Origin: Alteromonas sp. KUL42
GTDB taxonomy: Bacteria; Pseudomonadota; Gammaproteobacteria; Enterobacterales; Alteromonadaceae
Direction of reading: 5' to 3'
Assembly (NCBI RefSeq): GCF_006538325.1
Contig: NZ_BJKK01000012.1
Span: 62,001-126,000, forward strand
Length of the DNA stretch: 64,000 nt
Of this stretch, positions 31,181 to 40,348 are shown piece by piece (position 1 is the stretch's first letter; every line of letters begins with the position of its first letter). The translations under genes were made by a program, and so were the position numbers. Under the pieces are notes generated by a model. That model worked only from the letters and a program-made list of their open reading frames with translations. It made no database searches and was not told the DNA's origin.

Positions 31181-31560
31181 GTGTGTGTTTCCCTTTTTGT
31201 TTGAATATCTTTTTGTAGGGTCGTTTTGTAGGGTAAGTCCCGTCGACGACCTCAATTAATGTCTACCACTAAAATTGTCATCAAAATACATGTCAATTTT
31301 ATTACAGTTTTACATTTTTATTTAACAGCAATCCCCCGAGGCTTCTGACCTTGCTAAAAATTACTTGACCAGATGGTCAGGTTAATTTACTTATTATTAT
31401 TATTGTCAATCATTGGTGATTAGCTGAACCTATTCTTGCCAGATATATGACTAATAACCAGCGTTTAATAAAAATCAGGTTAACCTGTAATATATCATTA
31501 AAATTCAATAATTTAACCAATTAAAATAAATTTACCTATTGCAATAAGTAACCTTAACTG
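31181..31560. other. Divergent intergenic region, TonB receptor / PhnD-like gene
   Basis: 380 AT-rich bases holding the divergent promoters. Its only clear structure is the RutR-like palindrome at 31365-31380. Confidence 0.5.
31365..31380. promoter_or_regulatory. RutR-like operator, TonB receptor promoter region
   Basis: TTGACCAGATGGTCAG matches the E. coli RutR consensus TTGACCA-NN-TGGTCAA (as I recall it) at 13 of 14 defined positions. RutR is a TetR-family repressor responsive to uracil and thymine. Similar sites precede udk and the oxygenase gene. Confidence 0.65.
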
Positions 31561-32454
31561 ATGAAATCCTCATATAAATCGTTAATTCACTTGGTCGTTT
31601 TTTTGGCTAATTTTAGAATTGTTGCTTCTGGAAAGTGGATCATATTTCTCCTCACTGCATGTATTTGCGGTGCGGTAAACTATTTTCAAAATTCCACCAC
31701 TTATAGTGACATCGCACCACAAACTGGTCAATATTTAAACTGCAAGACCAAATTGCAGGGTAATGATGATGTATTTTTTGCCTATGTGACCGACGGAAGA
31801 ATTGCCCAAATGGTCAGTGAGAGATTGTGTGCAAACACCACCATAGAGCGTCAATACAGTGAAGTGAAAGTAATTATTGGGCAAAGTGACTACGATACAT
31901 TTAGATATATAAATCATGGCGTAGTCGATCTTGCCTTGGTCAAGCACAATGTTGTTGAAGCTTTTGGCGCTGACCAAATATATGGCTTAACTAAAATAGC
32001 CGCCCATCCTGACTATTCTGCGTTCTTTATTGCACTTAGAGAAAAACCACGCCTCAATAAAGAATACCTGCTTGGTAAAAAGATAGGTTTGTTGGATTAC
32101 CCAAGTAGTCGCTCAGGGCACATTGTGCCTAAAACCGTTTTACAAGACTTAGGATTGAGTGATAACAACCTAGATATTGTTTACTTTAGTTCTCATCAAG
32201 AGCTACGACGTGCACTGCTAGCCGGCGACGTAGACATTATTTCTACTTATTGGGCGGAAGAAGATGGCAAGCGCTTTTCACGAAACTACGCTACCCCTTT
32301 ACAAGAGAGTGTAAGTGGCATGCAGTGGTTTTTAAAAATGCAGACCCAGAATACCGATTTATATTGTGCAGTTCAGTCTGTTGTAGAAGATATTTCAAAA
32401 AATCATCCTCGACCCTACTATAAAGATATTACATTAGAAGCGGGGTGCAATTAG
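31561..32454 (+). CDS. PhnD-like substrate-binding protein with N-terminal membrane segment
   Basis: 297 residues. The N-terminus has a hydrophobic helix (WIIFLLTACICGAVNYF) after about 24 polar or basic residues, better read as a signal anchor than as a cleaved peptide. The remainder resembles periplasmic binding proteins of the PhnD/SsuA/transferrin type: DGRIAQMVSERLC, a hinge region GLLDYPSSRSGHIVPKTVL, and HQELRRALLAGDVDIISTYW. No permease or ATPase gene is nearby. The next gene starts at its stop codon, so the two are co-translated; a sensing rather than transport role seems plausible. Ligand unknown. Confidence 0.65.
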   Translation: MKSSYKSLIHLVVFLANFRIVASGKWIIFLLTACICGAVNYFQNSTTYSDIAPQTGQYLNCKTKLQGNDDVFFAYVTDGRIAQMVSERLCANTTIERQYSEVKVIIGQSDYDTFRYINHGVVDLALVKHNVVEAFGADQIYGLTKIAAHPDYSAFFIALREKPRLNKEYLLGKKIGLLDYPSSRSGHIVPKTVLQDLGLSDNNLDIVYFSSHQELRRALLAGDVDIISTYWAEEDGKRFSRNYATPLQESVSGMQWFLKMQTQNTDLYCAVQSVVEDISKNHPRPYYKDITLEAGCN

Positions 32455-33410
32455 TGACTTCGTCCAATGTACAACTTCAATCTAAACCTGTAATAGCACT
32501 TAATTGGCTGTGTGTATTTCTCGCTTTTCACACAGTTGCATTTATTGCTCAATACATCGGAAATGAAACATCTATTCACAATGCAATAGATAAAGTTGAA
32601 AGACGTATTAGTTTAGATAGCGCATTTTTAGATGTGGGTAATAACACGTTAAATACACCCGTTAATGAATACGCCATATATCGTTACTTAGATAAACTAA
32701 ATACCACATTAAAAGCGCAAGTTTCTCCAGTACTGGTAGGTGCTATTCAAGAAATAACCGTTAAGGATGAAACATTAAGCACTTTCCCCGAATTGCACCA
32801 AACGTCGTTTGTAAACGCAGAACAAGAAATTAGCATACTGCTACGCACCAAGTCGCCTTTGCAAGGGCTGTCATTCAGTTGGGTAGCACTTGTCGCCTCT
32901 TTATTGGTTGCACCGTTTTTTGCTTTTGCTAGTAGACGGGCAATAAGAAAGGCTATTGCAGAGGCAGAAGCGCCACCGCCTCAACCTAGACTGATTATAA
33001 ATTTACAAGATAAAACCATATCAAATGGTATTAATGACAAAGTGGTTACGCTACAAAACAAGCCACTGTGTTTTTACACTGCCTTAGTGAAATACTGTAT
33101 TGAAAACCCCAATGCGCCCTTGCCTCCTCATAAAGATGTGCCCCATGAATTGATGGCACTGGCAAATAAAAGCTTTGGGCGTTTAATAGAGTTAGGACAC
33201 ACAAAGCGGAAGCGCCCAGACTTCAATGCCAATTTAGATAAAACGTTAAGTGAGATACGCGCAGCGCTTGATGAAGTCTTTACTGGATTTATTGAAGAGA
33301 AAGAAACTTATTACCCACCAAGAGCACAAGGTGAAGGTTCTCGCTCTAAGCAACACTCCTATGCACTACCATCAATTAAAAAAGAGGATATTGAAATTAT
33401 TGGAAATTAA
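32454..33410 (+). CDS. Two-pass membrane protein with cytosolic C-terminal domain, partner of the PhnD-like protein
   Basis: 318 residues from GTG 32454, which overlaps the preceding stop (TAGTG); GTG 32445 is the alternative. A helix near residues 14-36 (LNWLCVFLAFHTVAFIAQYI), a periplasmic domain of about 105 residues, a second helix (FSWVALVASLLVAPFFAFA), then about 155 cytosolic residues. The cytosolic part (LIINLQDKTI, NKPLCFYTALVKYC, LDKTLSEIRAALDEVF) looks like a compact helical or winged-helix-like fold, but I cannot assign a family. The arrangement suggests that the pair passes a periplasmic signal inward. Function unknown. Confidence 0.6.
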   Translation: MTSSNVQLQSKPVIALNWLCVFLAFHTVAFIAQYIGNETSIHNAIDKVERRISLDSAFLDVGNNTLNTPVNEYAIYRYLDKLNTTLKAQVSPVLVGAIQEITVKDETLSTFPELHQTSFVNAEQEISILLRTKSPLQGLSFSWVALVASLLVAPFFAFASRRAIRKAIAEAEAPPPQPRLIINLQDKTISNGINDKVVTLQNKPLCFYTALVKYCIENPNAPLPPHKDVPHELMALANKSFGRLIELGHTKRKRPDFNANLDKTLSEIRAALDEVFTGFIEEKETYYPPRAQGEGSRSKQHSYALPSIKKEDIEIIGN

Positions 33411-33473
33411 CGCAAGTTGCTCGCTGTTATTTACTGAGAAAAACTTGCAGTTATCAATAAAGTGAAATAAAAA

Positions 33474-33489
33474 CTGACCATTTGGAAGA
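33474..33489. promoter_or_regulatory. Weaker RutR-like half-conserved site upstream of udk
   Basis: CTGACCATTTGGAAGA matches TTGACCA-NN-TGGTCAA at 10 of 14 positions, with one half-site (TGACCA) intact. It lies about 155 bases before udk. Confidence 0.4.
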
Positions 33490-33540
33490 CTTTTTGTTTT
33501 ATTTCTAATTGCCTGCAATGCATTGAAAATACAATAAAGT

Positions 33541-33621
33541 TGAAGCAAAGACTGATCCATAAACGAAGATCTTGTGAATATTACATTGATTCGCGAGGCC
33601 TAAACGCGTATCTTTGCTTCA
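33541..33621. promoter_or_regulatory. Inverted repeat in the udk leader
   Basis: TGAAGCAAAG (33541-33550) and CTTTGCTTCA (33612-33621) are perfect ten-base inverted repeats 61 bases apart, ending 22 bases before the udk start. They could pair in the leader RNA and hide the translation start, or act as an operator pair. Confidence 0.35.
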
Positions 33622-33643
33622 AGAAAATCAGCTTTATAGTACT

Positions 33644-34267
33644 ATGCAATCGCCATTAATTATTGCCATTTCTGGAGCTTCAGGCTCTGGAAAGTCTCTT
33701 TTTACAAAAAATTTGTTTAACGGTTTTTGTGCTCAAGGCCGCCCTGTGCAAGTCTTGCGTGAAGATCATTACTATCGCGCTCAAGATCATTTACCGATGG
33801 AGCAGCGTGAGAAAAATAACTACGACCACCCAAATGCGTTTGAGCATGAGCTTTTAAAAGCACACCTTCAAGCACTGCGTGAAGGTCAACCTATAGACTA
33901 CCCTCACTATTGCTATAAAACGCACACTCGCCTACCAGAAACAGAGCGACTAAATCCCGCACCTGTAATTATTCTGGAAGGCATTATGTTGTTAGCACGC
34001 ACCGACCTTCTGCCGTTATACGATGTAAAAATATTCATTGATACACCATTAGATATCTGTCTTATGCGTCGAATGATGCGCGATTTGAAAGAACGCGGTC
34101 GAAGCATTGAATCAGTGGCAAAACAGTACGAAGAGACTGTAAAACCTATGTATCACCAGTTTATAGAACCAAGCCGCTTCACTGCCGACGTAGTGGTGAC
34201 GCAAGGTGGAAAAAACCAAATTGCACTCGATGTGATCAAATCACACATTCAGCAAGCGCTTCTTTAA
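33644..34267 (+). CDS. udk: Uridine kinase
   Basis: 207 residues from ATG 33644 (MQSPLIIAISGASGSGKSLF); the upstream TTG 33614 would add ten residues. Phosphorylates uridine and cytidine in pyrimidine salvage. The P-loop GASGSGKS, the substrate region EDHYYRAQD and YDHPNAFEH, IILEGIMLL, and the lid segment RRMMRDLKERGRSIESV are present. No clear Shine-Dalgarno sequence precedes it. A NupC-type transporter gene follows after 12 bases, so uptake and trapping of nucleosides are coupled. Confidence 0.93.
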   Translation: MQSPLIIAISGASGSGKSLFTKNLFNGFCAQGRPVQVLREDHYYRAQDHLPMEQREKNNYDHPNAFEHELLKAHLQALREGQPIDYPHYCYKTHTRLPETERLNPAPVIILEGIMLLARTDLLPLYDVKIFIDTPLDICLMRRMMRDLKERGRSIESVAKQYEETVKPMYHQFIEPSRFTADVVVTQGGKNQIALDVIKSHIQQALL

Positions 34268-34279
34268 GGGAATAAATCT

Positions 34280-35491
34280 ATGGTAAGTTTATTGGGCATC
34301 GCGCTCCTATTGGCTATTGCTTTTTCGCTATCTTCAGCGAGAAGCAGTATTAATTGGCGTACGGTGGGTGGCGCTTTTGCTATCCAGGCATCAGTTGGTG
34401 CATTCGTCCTTTATTCTGAACCAGGTAAAGAAGTGCTGTTGGCTGCAACCGAATTTGTAGCCAACATTATTGGTTATAGCCAAGAAGGTATCGATTTCTT
34501 ATTTGGCCCAATTGGCAATAAGTCTATTGGGTTCATTTTTGCTTTTAACGTACTGCCTGTTATCGTTTTCTTCTCCGCCCTCATTGCCGTGCTTTATCAC
34601 ATAAAAGTGATGGGCGTTGTCATTAAGGTTATTGGCGGCTTTTTGCAAAAAGCACTCGGTACTAGCCAACCTGAATCTATGTCTTCTGCTGCAAACATTT
34701 TTGTAGGCCAAACCGAAGCACCCTTGGTGGTTCGTCCTTTTATTCCTCATATGACAAGCTCAGAGCTATTTGCTGTTATGGTAGGTGGTCTTGCTTCTAT
34801 TGCGGGCTCTGTAATGGCGGGCTATGCGGGAATGGGGGTCGATCTAAAATACCTTTTAGCAGCCAGCTTCATGGCGGCACCAGGCGGACTATTGATGGCC
34901 AAGATCATCTTGCCAGAAACCAGTAAGCCCAATGAAAATTTAAAAGACGTAGAAGCGGAAGATACCGGCTACGCCAACGTATTCGATGCTGCTGCCAGCG
35001 GCGCAGCATCAGGCATGCAACTCGCGTTGAACGTGGGGGCCATGCTATTAGCTTTCATAGCACTTATCGCTTTAGTAAACGGCCTTGTTGGCTGGACAGC
35101 TGAGCTTTTTGGTTATGAAAACGTAACGTTTGAAGGGATCCTGGGTTATGTACTTCAACCTCTTGCATGGGCAATCGGCGTACCATGGGAGGAAGCACAA
35201 CTTGCAGGTAGCTTTATTGGTCAGAAAATGGTGGTCAACGAGTTCGTTGCTTACCTCAATTTCTTAGAAAACCAAGCTCAGCTATCTGAAGCGTCTCAGG
35301 CCATTATCACCTTTGCACTTTGTGGTTTTGCAAACTTCTCTTCTATCGCTATTTTGATGGGTGGAATTGGTGCTATGGCACCAACACGCAGAAAAGAAAT
35401 TGCGCGACTGGGGTTAAAAGCTGTTATTGCTGCAACGCTATCTAATTTAATGAGTGCCGCTCTAGCGGGCTTTTACCTCACTCTCGGTTAA
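34280..35491 (+). CDS. NupC-family concentrative nucleoside transporter
   Basis: 403 residues, about ten hydrophobic segments. Cation-coupled nucleoside importer of the CNT family. Family signatures are [35 protein letters not shown] (helix-hairpin substrate site), and [15 protein letters not shown] followed by [17 protein letters not shown]. The gene is 12 bases after udk with a GGGAAT stretch upstream, so the two form an operon. Length agrees with NupC-type carriers. Confidence 0.92.
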   Translation: MVSLLGIALLLAIAFSLSSARSSINWRTVGGAFAIQASVGAFVLYSEPGKEVLLAATEFVANIIGYSQEGIDFLFGPIGNKSIGFIFAFNVLPVIVFFSALIAVLYHIKVMGVVIKVIGGFLQKALGTSQPESMSSAANIFVGQTEAPLVVRPFIPHMTSSELFAVMVGGLASIAGSVMAGYAGMGVDLKYLLAASFMAAPGGLLMAKIILPETSKPNENLKDVEAEDTGYANVFDAAASGAASGMQLALNVGAMLLAFIALIALVNGLVGWTAELFGYENVTFEGILGYVLQPLAWAIGVPWEEAQLAGSFIGQKMVVNEFVAYLNFLENQAQLSEASQAIITFALCGFANFSSIAILMGGIGAMAPTRRKEIARLGLKAVIAATLSNLMSAALAGFYLTLG

Positions 35492-35502
35492 AACATTCAA
35501 AT

Positions 35503-35541
35503 TAGACCAATTGGTCAGTTTTTACTGGACTAATTGGTCAG
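35503..35541. promoter_or_regulatory. Two tandem RutR-like operators upstream of the oxygenase gene
   Basis: 35503-35518 (TAGACCAATTGGTCAG, 12 of 14 consensus positions) and 35526-35541 (TGGACTAATTGGTCAG, 11 of 14) are spaced 23 bases start to start, about two helical turns. They lie 118-156 bases before the oxygenase start and just after the transporter stop. Confidence 0.6.
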
Positions 35542-35658
35542 GTTTATGTAAATTACGCGCAAATTCCTCGCGGGGTTGATTTGTATCAAATTCCGCGACT
35601 TTTTTCTGTAGCCCGTCTACCTTTATAATGCCGCAGTCAAAATATACGGGATAAAGTT

Positions 35659-36497
35659 ATGCAATTAGTTGCTGTTGATTATCAAGCGGAAAACGCACAA
35701 GAAGAATTCGTAAAGTCGCTTCGTGAGACTGGTTTTGGGGTTTTAAAAAATCACCCTATCCAGCAGTCATTGGTACAAGGTATTTACGATAACTGGCAGG
35801 CTTTCTTCGATAGCGAAGAAAAAATAATTACTTGTACAACAAAGGTAAGCAAGACGGATTTTTTCCTCAGAGCGTTTCTGAGGTAGCGAAAGGGTTTACC
35901 AAAAAAGACATTAAAGAGTACTACCACTATTACCCATGGGGTCAGTGCCCTGAGTCATTGTTGCCACAGATTTCTCAGTATTATGGAGAAGCCAATACGC
36001 TTGCAAAAGAGTTACTTGGATGGATTGAAAAGCACTCTCCGGCTGAAGTGAGCGACAAATACAGTCAACCTTTAGGTGACATGATCAAAGACTCTGATCA
36101 AACATTGTTGCGTATTTTGCATTACCCACCATTAAAAGGTGATGAAGAAGTTGATGCTATTCGCGCTGCTGCTCATGAAGATATTAACTTAATTACTATC
36201 TTACCAGCGGCAAATGAACCGGGACTACAAGTTAAAGCAAAAGACGGAAGCTGGCTTGATGTTCCTTGTGATTTTGGGAACTTGATTGTAAATATTGGTG
36301 ACATGCTTCAAGAAGCATCAGGCCATTACTTCCCGTCAACAACCCACAGGGTAGTGAACCCAGATGGCGCAGACATGACGAAATCGCGTATTTCTTTGCC
36401 ATTGTTCTTACACCCTCGACCAGATGTTGTTCTTTCAGAACGTCATACTGCGGGGTCATACCTGCAAGAGCGCCTTCGCGAGCTGGGCGTAATTTAA
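35659..36497 (+). CDS. Isopenicillin-N-synthase-like 2-oxoglutarate/Fe(II) oxygenase, frameshifted as read
   Basis: About 279 residues when one A is added to the A6 run at 35819-35824; as read, the first frame stops at 35886 and the rest continues from 35820 in the -1 frame. The joined product reads FFDSEEK-NNYLYNKGKQDG without a break. N-terminal DIOX_N-like part (FVKSLRETGFGVLKNHPI), then the jelly-roll core with iron ligands HEDINLITIL (HxD), distal His in THRVVNP, and the RxS co-substrate motif KSRISLPLF. The reaction is unknown. Placement after udk-nupC behind two RutR-like sites suggests action on a pyrimidine base or nucleoside (inference). A terminator follows. Confidence 0.78.
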
Positions 36498-36524
36498 ATT
36501 AAGTTCCTTTTGTAGTGTTATTTT

Positions 36525-36550
36525 GCCACGGCTTGTCCGTGGCTTTTTTT
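36525..36550 (+). terminator. Terminator after the oxygenase gene
   Basis: Stem GCCACGG / CCGTGGC with loop CTTGT and T7. It lies 27 bases after the stop and is shared with the convergent lipoprotein gene. Confidence 0.9.
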
Positions 36551-36558
36551 GCCCAAAT

Positions 36559-37725
36559 TTAGCTGCTTGCAATGGCGGCAAGCTTAGACATGTAGCGCGT
36601 TTTATCTTGGTCATTGTCTGCCTGCTTTAACGCTTGCTGCAGGTAGCGTTGTGACTGGTGAATATCGCCTAATTCATGAAGTACCTTCGCCATGCCAAAC
36701 AGTATTTCGTGATGCCCATCATCTAACCTCAACGCTCGTTGATAATGGCTAAGGGCTTGTGCAAGTGCCCCTTCATCAAATGCTTGCTCTCCTAATATAA
36801 AATGATAAAAAGGGTTTGTTCTTCTTTTGGTCTTTACCATTTCTGTAATGGCCATGGCTTCATCACTACGCCCTTGGTGGACGTACAAAATGGACAAATT
36901 TTCCCACGCAGTAAGATTATCCTCATTTAAAGAAAGTGCGTGCTTGTAGGTTAGTTCCGCTTGGTCAAGCGCGCCTATCTTACGATAAAGCACGCCTAAG
37001 TTAACCCAGCTCTGTTGTAGCTGCGGAGACATTAACGCTGCAGCGCGAAAGTACCCATAGGCCCGTGTATATCGATTTGCCACCAGCGCATCTGCACCTT
37101 TGTTGTTATAAAACATCGACAGTACTTTTTGTTTTGAAATTACCTTGCGTGGAAATGGACTGCGCAACATCTGCGGGTCAAAATCTATTGTTACTGCCGA
37201 CGCTCCTACAGAAACTAGCAGCGGGTTATCCGGCACAGAAACCTGCAGATTTATGTGTCCGTTGAGCAAGCTATAACCGTCCCTTCTCGTCCAGTATTCA
37301 GGTATATCAATTTCATAGAATTCAGCGTCTAACCCAGCATGCTCCGCAAGTGCATAAGCCATAATTGATAATGACAAACAGTTCGCAGAGCGATTGTTGA
37401 AGGTAGAATTTGCTACGGTATTCGCATTATTTCGATACACAACAGCACCATCATTTTGATCAGAGTGCTCAAACAGGGATTTTGCAAACCGCTTGGGGTT
37501 TTTCTCAGAAATACTAATTTCGTAAACCGCTCTTTCAGCAAATGCCTTGGCGTCATCATCGAGAAAAAAGATTTCCTCTGGAGTCTCAACTGCGAAAAGT
37601 TGATAGGTGGGGAAAAGCGCATCGTTAAGCAGCGTTGGAGAATTTGACGTAGTCTGTTTGTCTGTGGATTGGCACGCAAATAACAGACAACTTATGAATA
37701 AAATAAATGTGTTTCGAGCATACAT
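36559..37725 (-). CDS. TPR lipoprotein with transglutaminase-like region
   Basis: 388 residues from ATG 37725, which is preceded by AAGGTG and opens with a lipoprotein signal (ILFISCLLFACQST). Residues about 40-190 have a transglutaminase-like arrangement: a conserved Cys in NRSANCLSLSIMAYALAEHAG and a His in LLNGHINLQV. Residues about 215-380 are tandem TPRs (LQQSWVNLGVLYRKIGALDQ, LTAWENLSILYVHQGRSDEA, ALSHYQRALRLDDGHHEI). Probably a periplasmic membrane-anchored protein; whether the Cys is catalytic is unclear. No operon partner. Confidence 0.75.
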   Translation of the reverse strand: MYARNTFILFISCLLFACQSTDKQTTSNSPTLLNDALFPTYQLFAVETPEEIFFLDDDAKAFAERAVYEISISEKNPKRFAKSLFEHSDQNDGAVVYRNNANTVANSTFNNRSANCLSLSIMAYALAEHAGLDAEFYEIDIPEYWTRRDGYSLLNGHINLQVSVPDNPLLVSVGASAVTIDFDPQMLRSPFPRKVISKQKVLSMFYNNKGADALVANRYTRAYGYFRAAALMSPQLQQSWVNLGVLYRKIGALDQAELTYKHALSLNEDNLTAWENLSILYVHQGRSDEAMAITEMVKTKRRTNPFYHFILGEQAFDEGALAQALSHYQRALRLDDGHHEILFGMAKVLHELGDIHQSQRYLQQALKQADNDQDKTRYMSKLAAIASS

Positions 37726-37785
37726 AATAGGCACCTTCTCTTTACTCGATATAAAGAGTATAGCCCACATAGAGGATTTAACATT

Positions 37786-38493
37786 TTATTTAAATGTATC
37801 CCTACCTAATGTATATCGCCCTATCGCTTTAGTATGAAGAAGTACACTTAAATTATCCTGGCTATTTACACCTAGTTGCTGTAATTGCGCGAAAAACAAT
37901 TGCAACGTGGCTAGGGCATCATCAAGGGCATTGTGTTCGGGAAAACTGGGTAAATCTAAGCGCTGTCGACACACGGTAAGTGTTGCACTGTTATTTGGTA
38001 AAACTTGGTGTTGTTTGTTCAGTTGATACAAAGCCAGTTGCAGTGTATCGATATAAACAACGTCTAAAGGTGGGAATTTGTAGTCGCGGAATACCTTATC
38101 TAACGCTTTTAAGTCTAAACTCGCATTGTGAAATACAAGCACCGAGCCTTGAATAGCTTCACAAAGTGATGACAATGCTTTATCCAGCATAATCCCCTGC
38201 TCTAGTACATCATGGGTAAGCCCGTGTATTACAGGGCTTTGCCCAAGGTCTGCCGTGGTATTGATGACATGGTAGCCACAAGAAGACAATTTCACCTTAT
38301 TGTTTAAGCCACTTACGTAGCCAATAGACGTAATATCCGTTGTACTTGGGTCTAGGGAAGTAAGCTCAAGATCAACAGCCGTAAACACTGTGTCATTTAA
38401 CATTACGTTTTTGAGGCGAGCTCTAAAAGGGCTTTTAAACACACCGCCCTCGTTAATGACTTTTTTCAACAGAATTAAGAACTGACTTAACAT
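37786..38493 (-). CDS. DEDDh-type 3'-5' exonuclease
   Basis: 235 residues from ATG 38493; an in-frame TTG at 38511 would overlap the preceding gene's stop. DnaQ/PolC-epsilon-like exonuclease: Exo I FTAVDLELTSLDP (Asp, Glu), Exo II FHNASLDLKALDKVF (Asp), Exo III HNALDDALATLQLF (His, Asp). All four acidic ligands and the His are kept. It directly follows the cNMP/CBS/DUF294 gene, a pairing I know from other acetate-symporter loci, but the link to acetate metabolism is not understood. Confidence 0.88.
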   Translation of the reverse strand: MLSQFLILLKKVINEGGVFKSPFRARLKNVMLNDTVFTAVDLELTSLDPSTTDITSIGYVSGLNNKVKLSSCGYHVINTTADLGQSPVIHGLTHDVLEQGIMLDKALSSLCEAIQGSVLVFHNASLDLKALDKVFRDYKFPPLDVVYIDTLQLALYQLNKQHQVLPNNSATLTVCRQRLDLPSFPEHNALDDALATLQLFFAQLQQLGVNSQDNLSVLLHTKAIGRYTLGRDTFK

Positions 38494-38500
38494 GGATATA

Positions 38501-40330
38501 TCAGCCAACACCGCCTGAAAACTTCATTACCATCGCCTGATTAGTCCGTTCAATGGCTTTAAATGCAGCCTTAAGTTGATGTTTTTCAATAGATGATAAA
38601 GTCCCTACAGAAACACAATTGTCTGTGACTTTATTTTCCAACTGATGACGCCAGCGCAACCTATTCAGAAACAACCATATGTCTCGTAAATTCGCTGCAT
38701 CTCGCTTTGAAAGCTGAGATTGCTCAGACAATGCTTCTAAACGGGCGAGAGTACTGGGCAACGGTATACCATCTGCCAAAGCATAAATACGAGCAATATT
38801 ATTGATAAGTGCCACTGCACGGGTTTTCAAATCAATGCTATCTTTTTGCTTTCTTCCTTTTTCATAGGAAAACTTTTGAAACATAGACAAAGGCACCGCC
38901 ACATCATTACTTTGGCGTACCAGTGCAGCAAGAAACATCTTCTGTTGAAGCAAGGGTGCACGTCGCTTTTGAAGTTCTTTGAATAAACTGGTATCACCCG
39001 CAGCGCATCGTACATCCAGATAAATATTGAAATGCATGATTGCTTCTTTGGTTGGTGACTTTACCCATTGCTGTGCTTCTCTCACTGCCTCATCAAGTGG
39101 GAGTCGCAATTTGGGATTGCTGGCCATAATGTTCCCGTCACAAAGCTTAATGCCACATTTTGCTAAGCCATTGCATACATAGCTCGCCATATCAGCAAAA
39201 TATTGCGCTTGTTGTGTATTGGGTGTGTTGGCTAGAAGTAAACCATTGTCTTGATCAGAGCCCATAGTCTGGTCTTCTCTCGCCTGAGAGCCATATACTA
39301 GCCATGCAAACATCATCGGCGCCTTGCCGTGCTCCTGCTGAAAAAAGCCAATTAACTTTCGGGTCATAATATCAGTGGCTTGTGAAAGTATTTTACCTGC
39401 TATATCGAAGTCACCTGCACGCTTGGCATGTGCTGCAAAATAATGCGGTAGCTGCCACGATAAGCGTGTTAACTCGTATAGATTCTCTGCCTTTGACAAT
39501 TCACCGATAATAAAAAGAACATTACCGCGTTGATGACGAATAATATCACTTGCCGTAATCATACCAAGTGGCTGAGTGCTTGAAGGGTCGATAACTGGTA
39601 GGTGATGAATATTTTTCTCTGTCATTAACGCCATAGCGTCAAACAACGTTCTATTGCCACCAATTTGCGCAGGGTTAAGGGTCATTATTTCGCGCACGGA
39701 TAGTGCTGTGTCGACAGATTTTGCAACTACACGAGAGCGTAAATCTCTATCGGTGACGATCCCCACCACTTTAGTATCTTCGGTAATAAGTAAAGAAGAT
39801 ACTTTCTTTTTCGTCATTAACATTGCAGCATCAGCGATAGATGCAGAAGTTTCAATAGATACAGGAGCTTTATTGATGACGTCCGTTAGCCCCTTATAGA
39901 GCCACATGGAATTCGAGTCAGACATTGCATGATTTTGCAGCGCATTGTTCTGAAGTCCGGCAAAAAAACTCTTAACTGGCGCCAAATCAAGAAGCGCATA
40001 CATGGCATCAGCATTAAAGCAATAAACCAAACCTGGGCTGTCTACGGTAACACTAAGTGGTAATGCTCGTTTTTCTAATATGGATGGGTAGCCAAAAAAG
40101 TCACCTTCGCTTAAGTGGCGTGTTGTGCCATCACCATCTTGCACAGAGAATTGACCACTCTGTATCAAGTAAAGTTTAGGCGCACTGCCGCTAAGCTCAT
40201 TTGCATTGTCGGCAGTTAAATACAGTAAGTCTGTTTGACCAATTAACGTAGCGCGAATGTCGCTATCTAATGCATCAAAAGGCGCTGATGTAGAGAGAAA
40301 ATCTTCAACTTGTTTTGCGATAACGGCCAT
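38501..40330 (-). CDS. cNMP-binding / CBS / DUF294 putative nucleotidyltransferase
   Basis: 609 residues. N-terminal cyclic-nucleotide-binding-like domain (about 20-125, SEGDFFGYPSILEKRALPL), a CBS pair (about 155-275, VSSLLITEDTKVVGIVTDRD and IHHLPVIDPSSTQPLGMITA), then a DUF294 nucleotidyltransferase with YGSQAREDQTMGSDQDNGLL, whose G-S...D-x-D carries the metal-binding acids, and a C-terminal helical domain. The composition resembles GlnD-type or RelA-unrelated signalling transferases; target unknown. Same strand as actP, 83 bases downstream, behind a terminator. Confidence 0.88.
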   Translation of the reverse strand: MAVIAKQVEDFLSTSAPFDALDSDIRATLIGQTDLLYLTADNANELSGSAPKLYLIQSGQFSVQDGDGTTRHLSEGDFFGYPSILEKRALPLSVTVDSPGLVYCFNADAMYALLDLAPVKSFFAGLQNNALQNHAMSDSNSMWLYKGLTDVINKAPVSIETSASIADAAMLMTKKKVSSLLITEDTKVVGIVTDRDLRSRVVAKSVDTALSVREIMTLNPAQIGGNRTLFDAMALMTEKNIHHLPVIDPSSTQPLGMITASDIIRHQRGNVLFIIGELSKAENLYELTRLSWQLPHYFAAHAKRAGDFDIAGKILSQATDIMTRKLIGFFQQEHGKAPMMFAWLVYGSQAREDQTMGSDQDNGLLLANTPNTQQAQYFADMASYVCNGLAKCGIKLCDGNIMASNPKLRLPLDEAVREAQQWVKSPTKEAIMHFNIYLDVRCAAGDTSLFKELQKRRAPLLQQKMFLAALVRQSNDVAVPLSMFQKFSYEKGRKQKDSIDLKTRAVALINNIARIYALADGIPLPSTLARLEALSEQSQLSKRDAANLRDIWLFLNRLRWRHQLENKVTDNCVSVGTLSSIEKHQLKAAFKAIERTNQAMVMKFSGGVG

Positions 40331-40348
40331 AGTTTTTTACTCATAAAA

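Noticed and set aside
31365..31380. FadR operator reading of the TGACCA..TGGTCA palindrome
   Set aside because: FadR sites have the half-sites in the opposite order (TGGTC-N-GACCA); the observed order and two-base centre fit RutR better.
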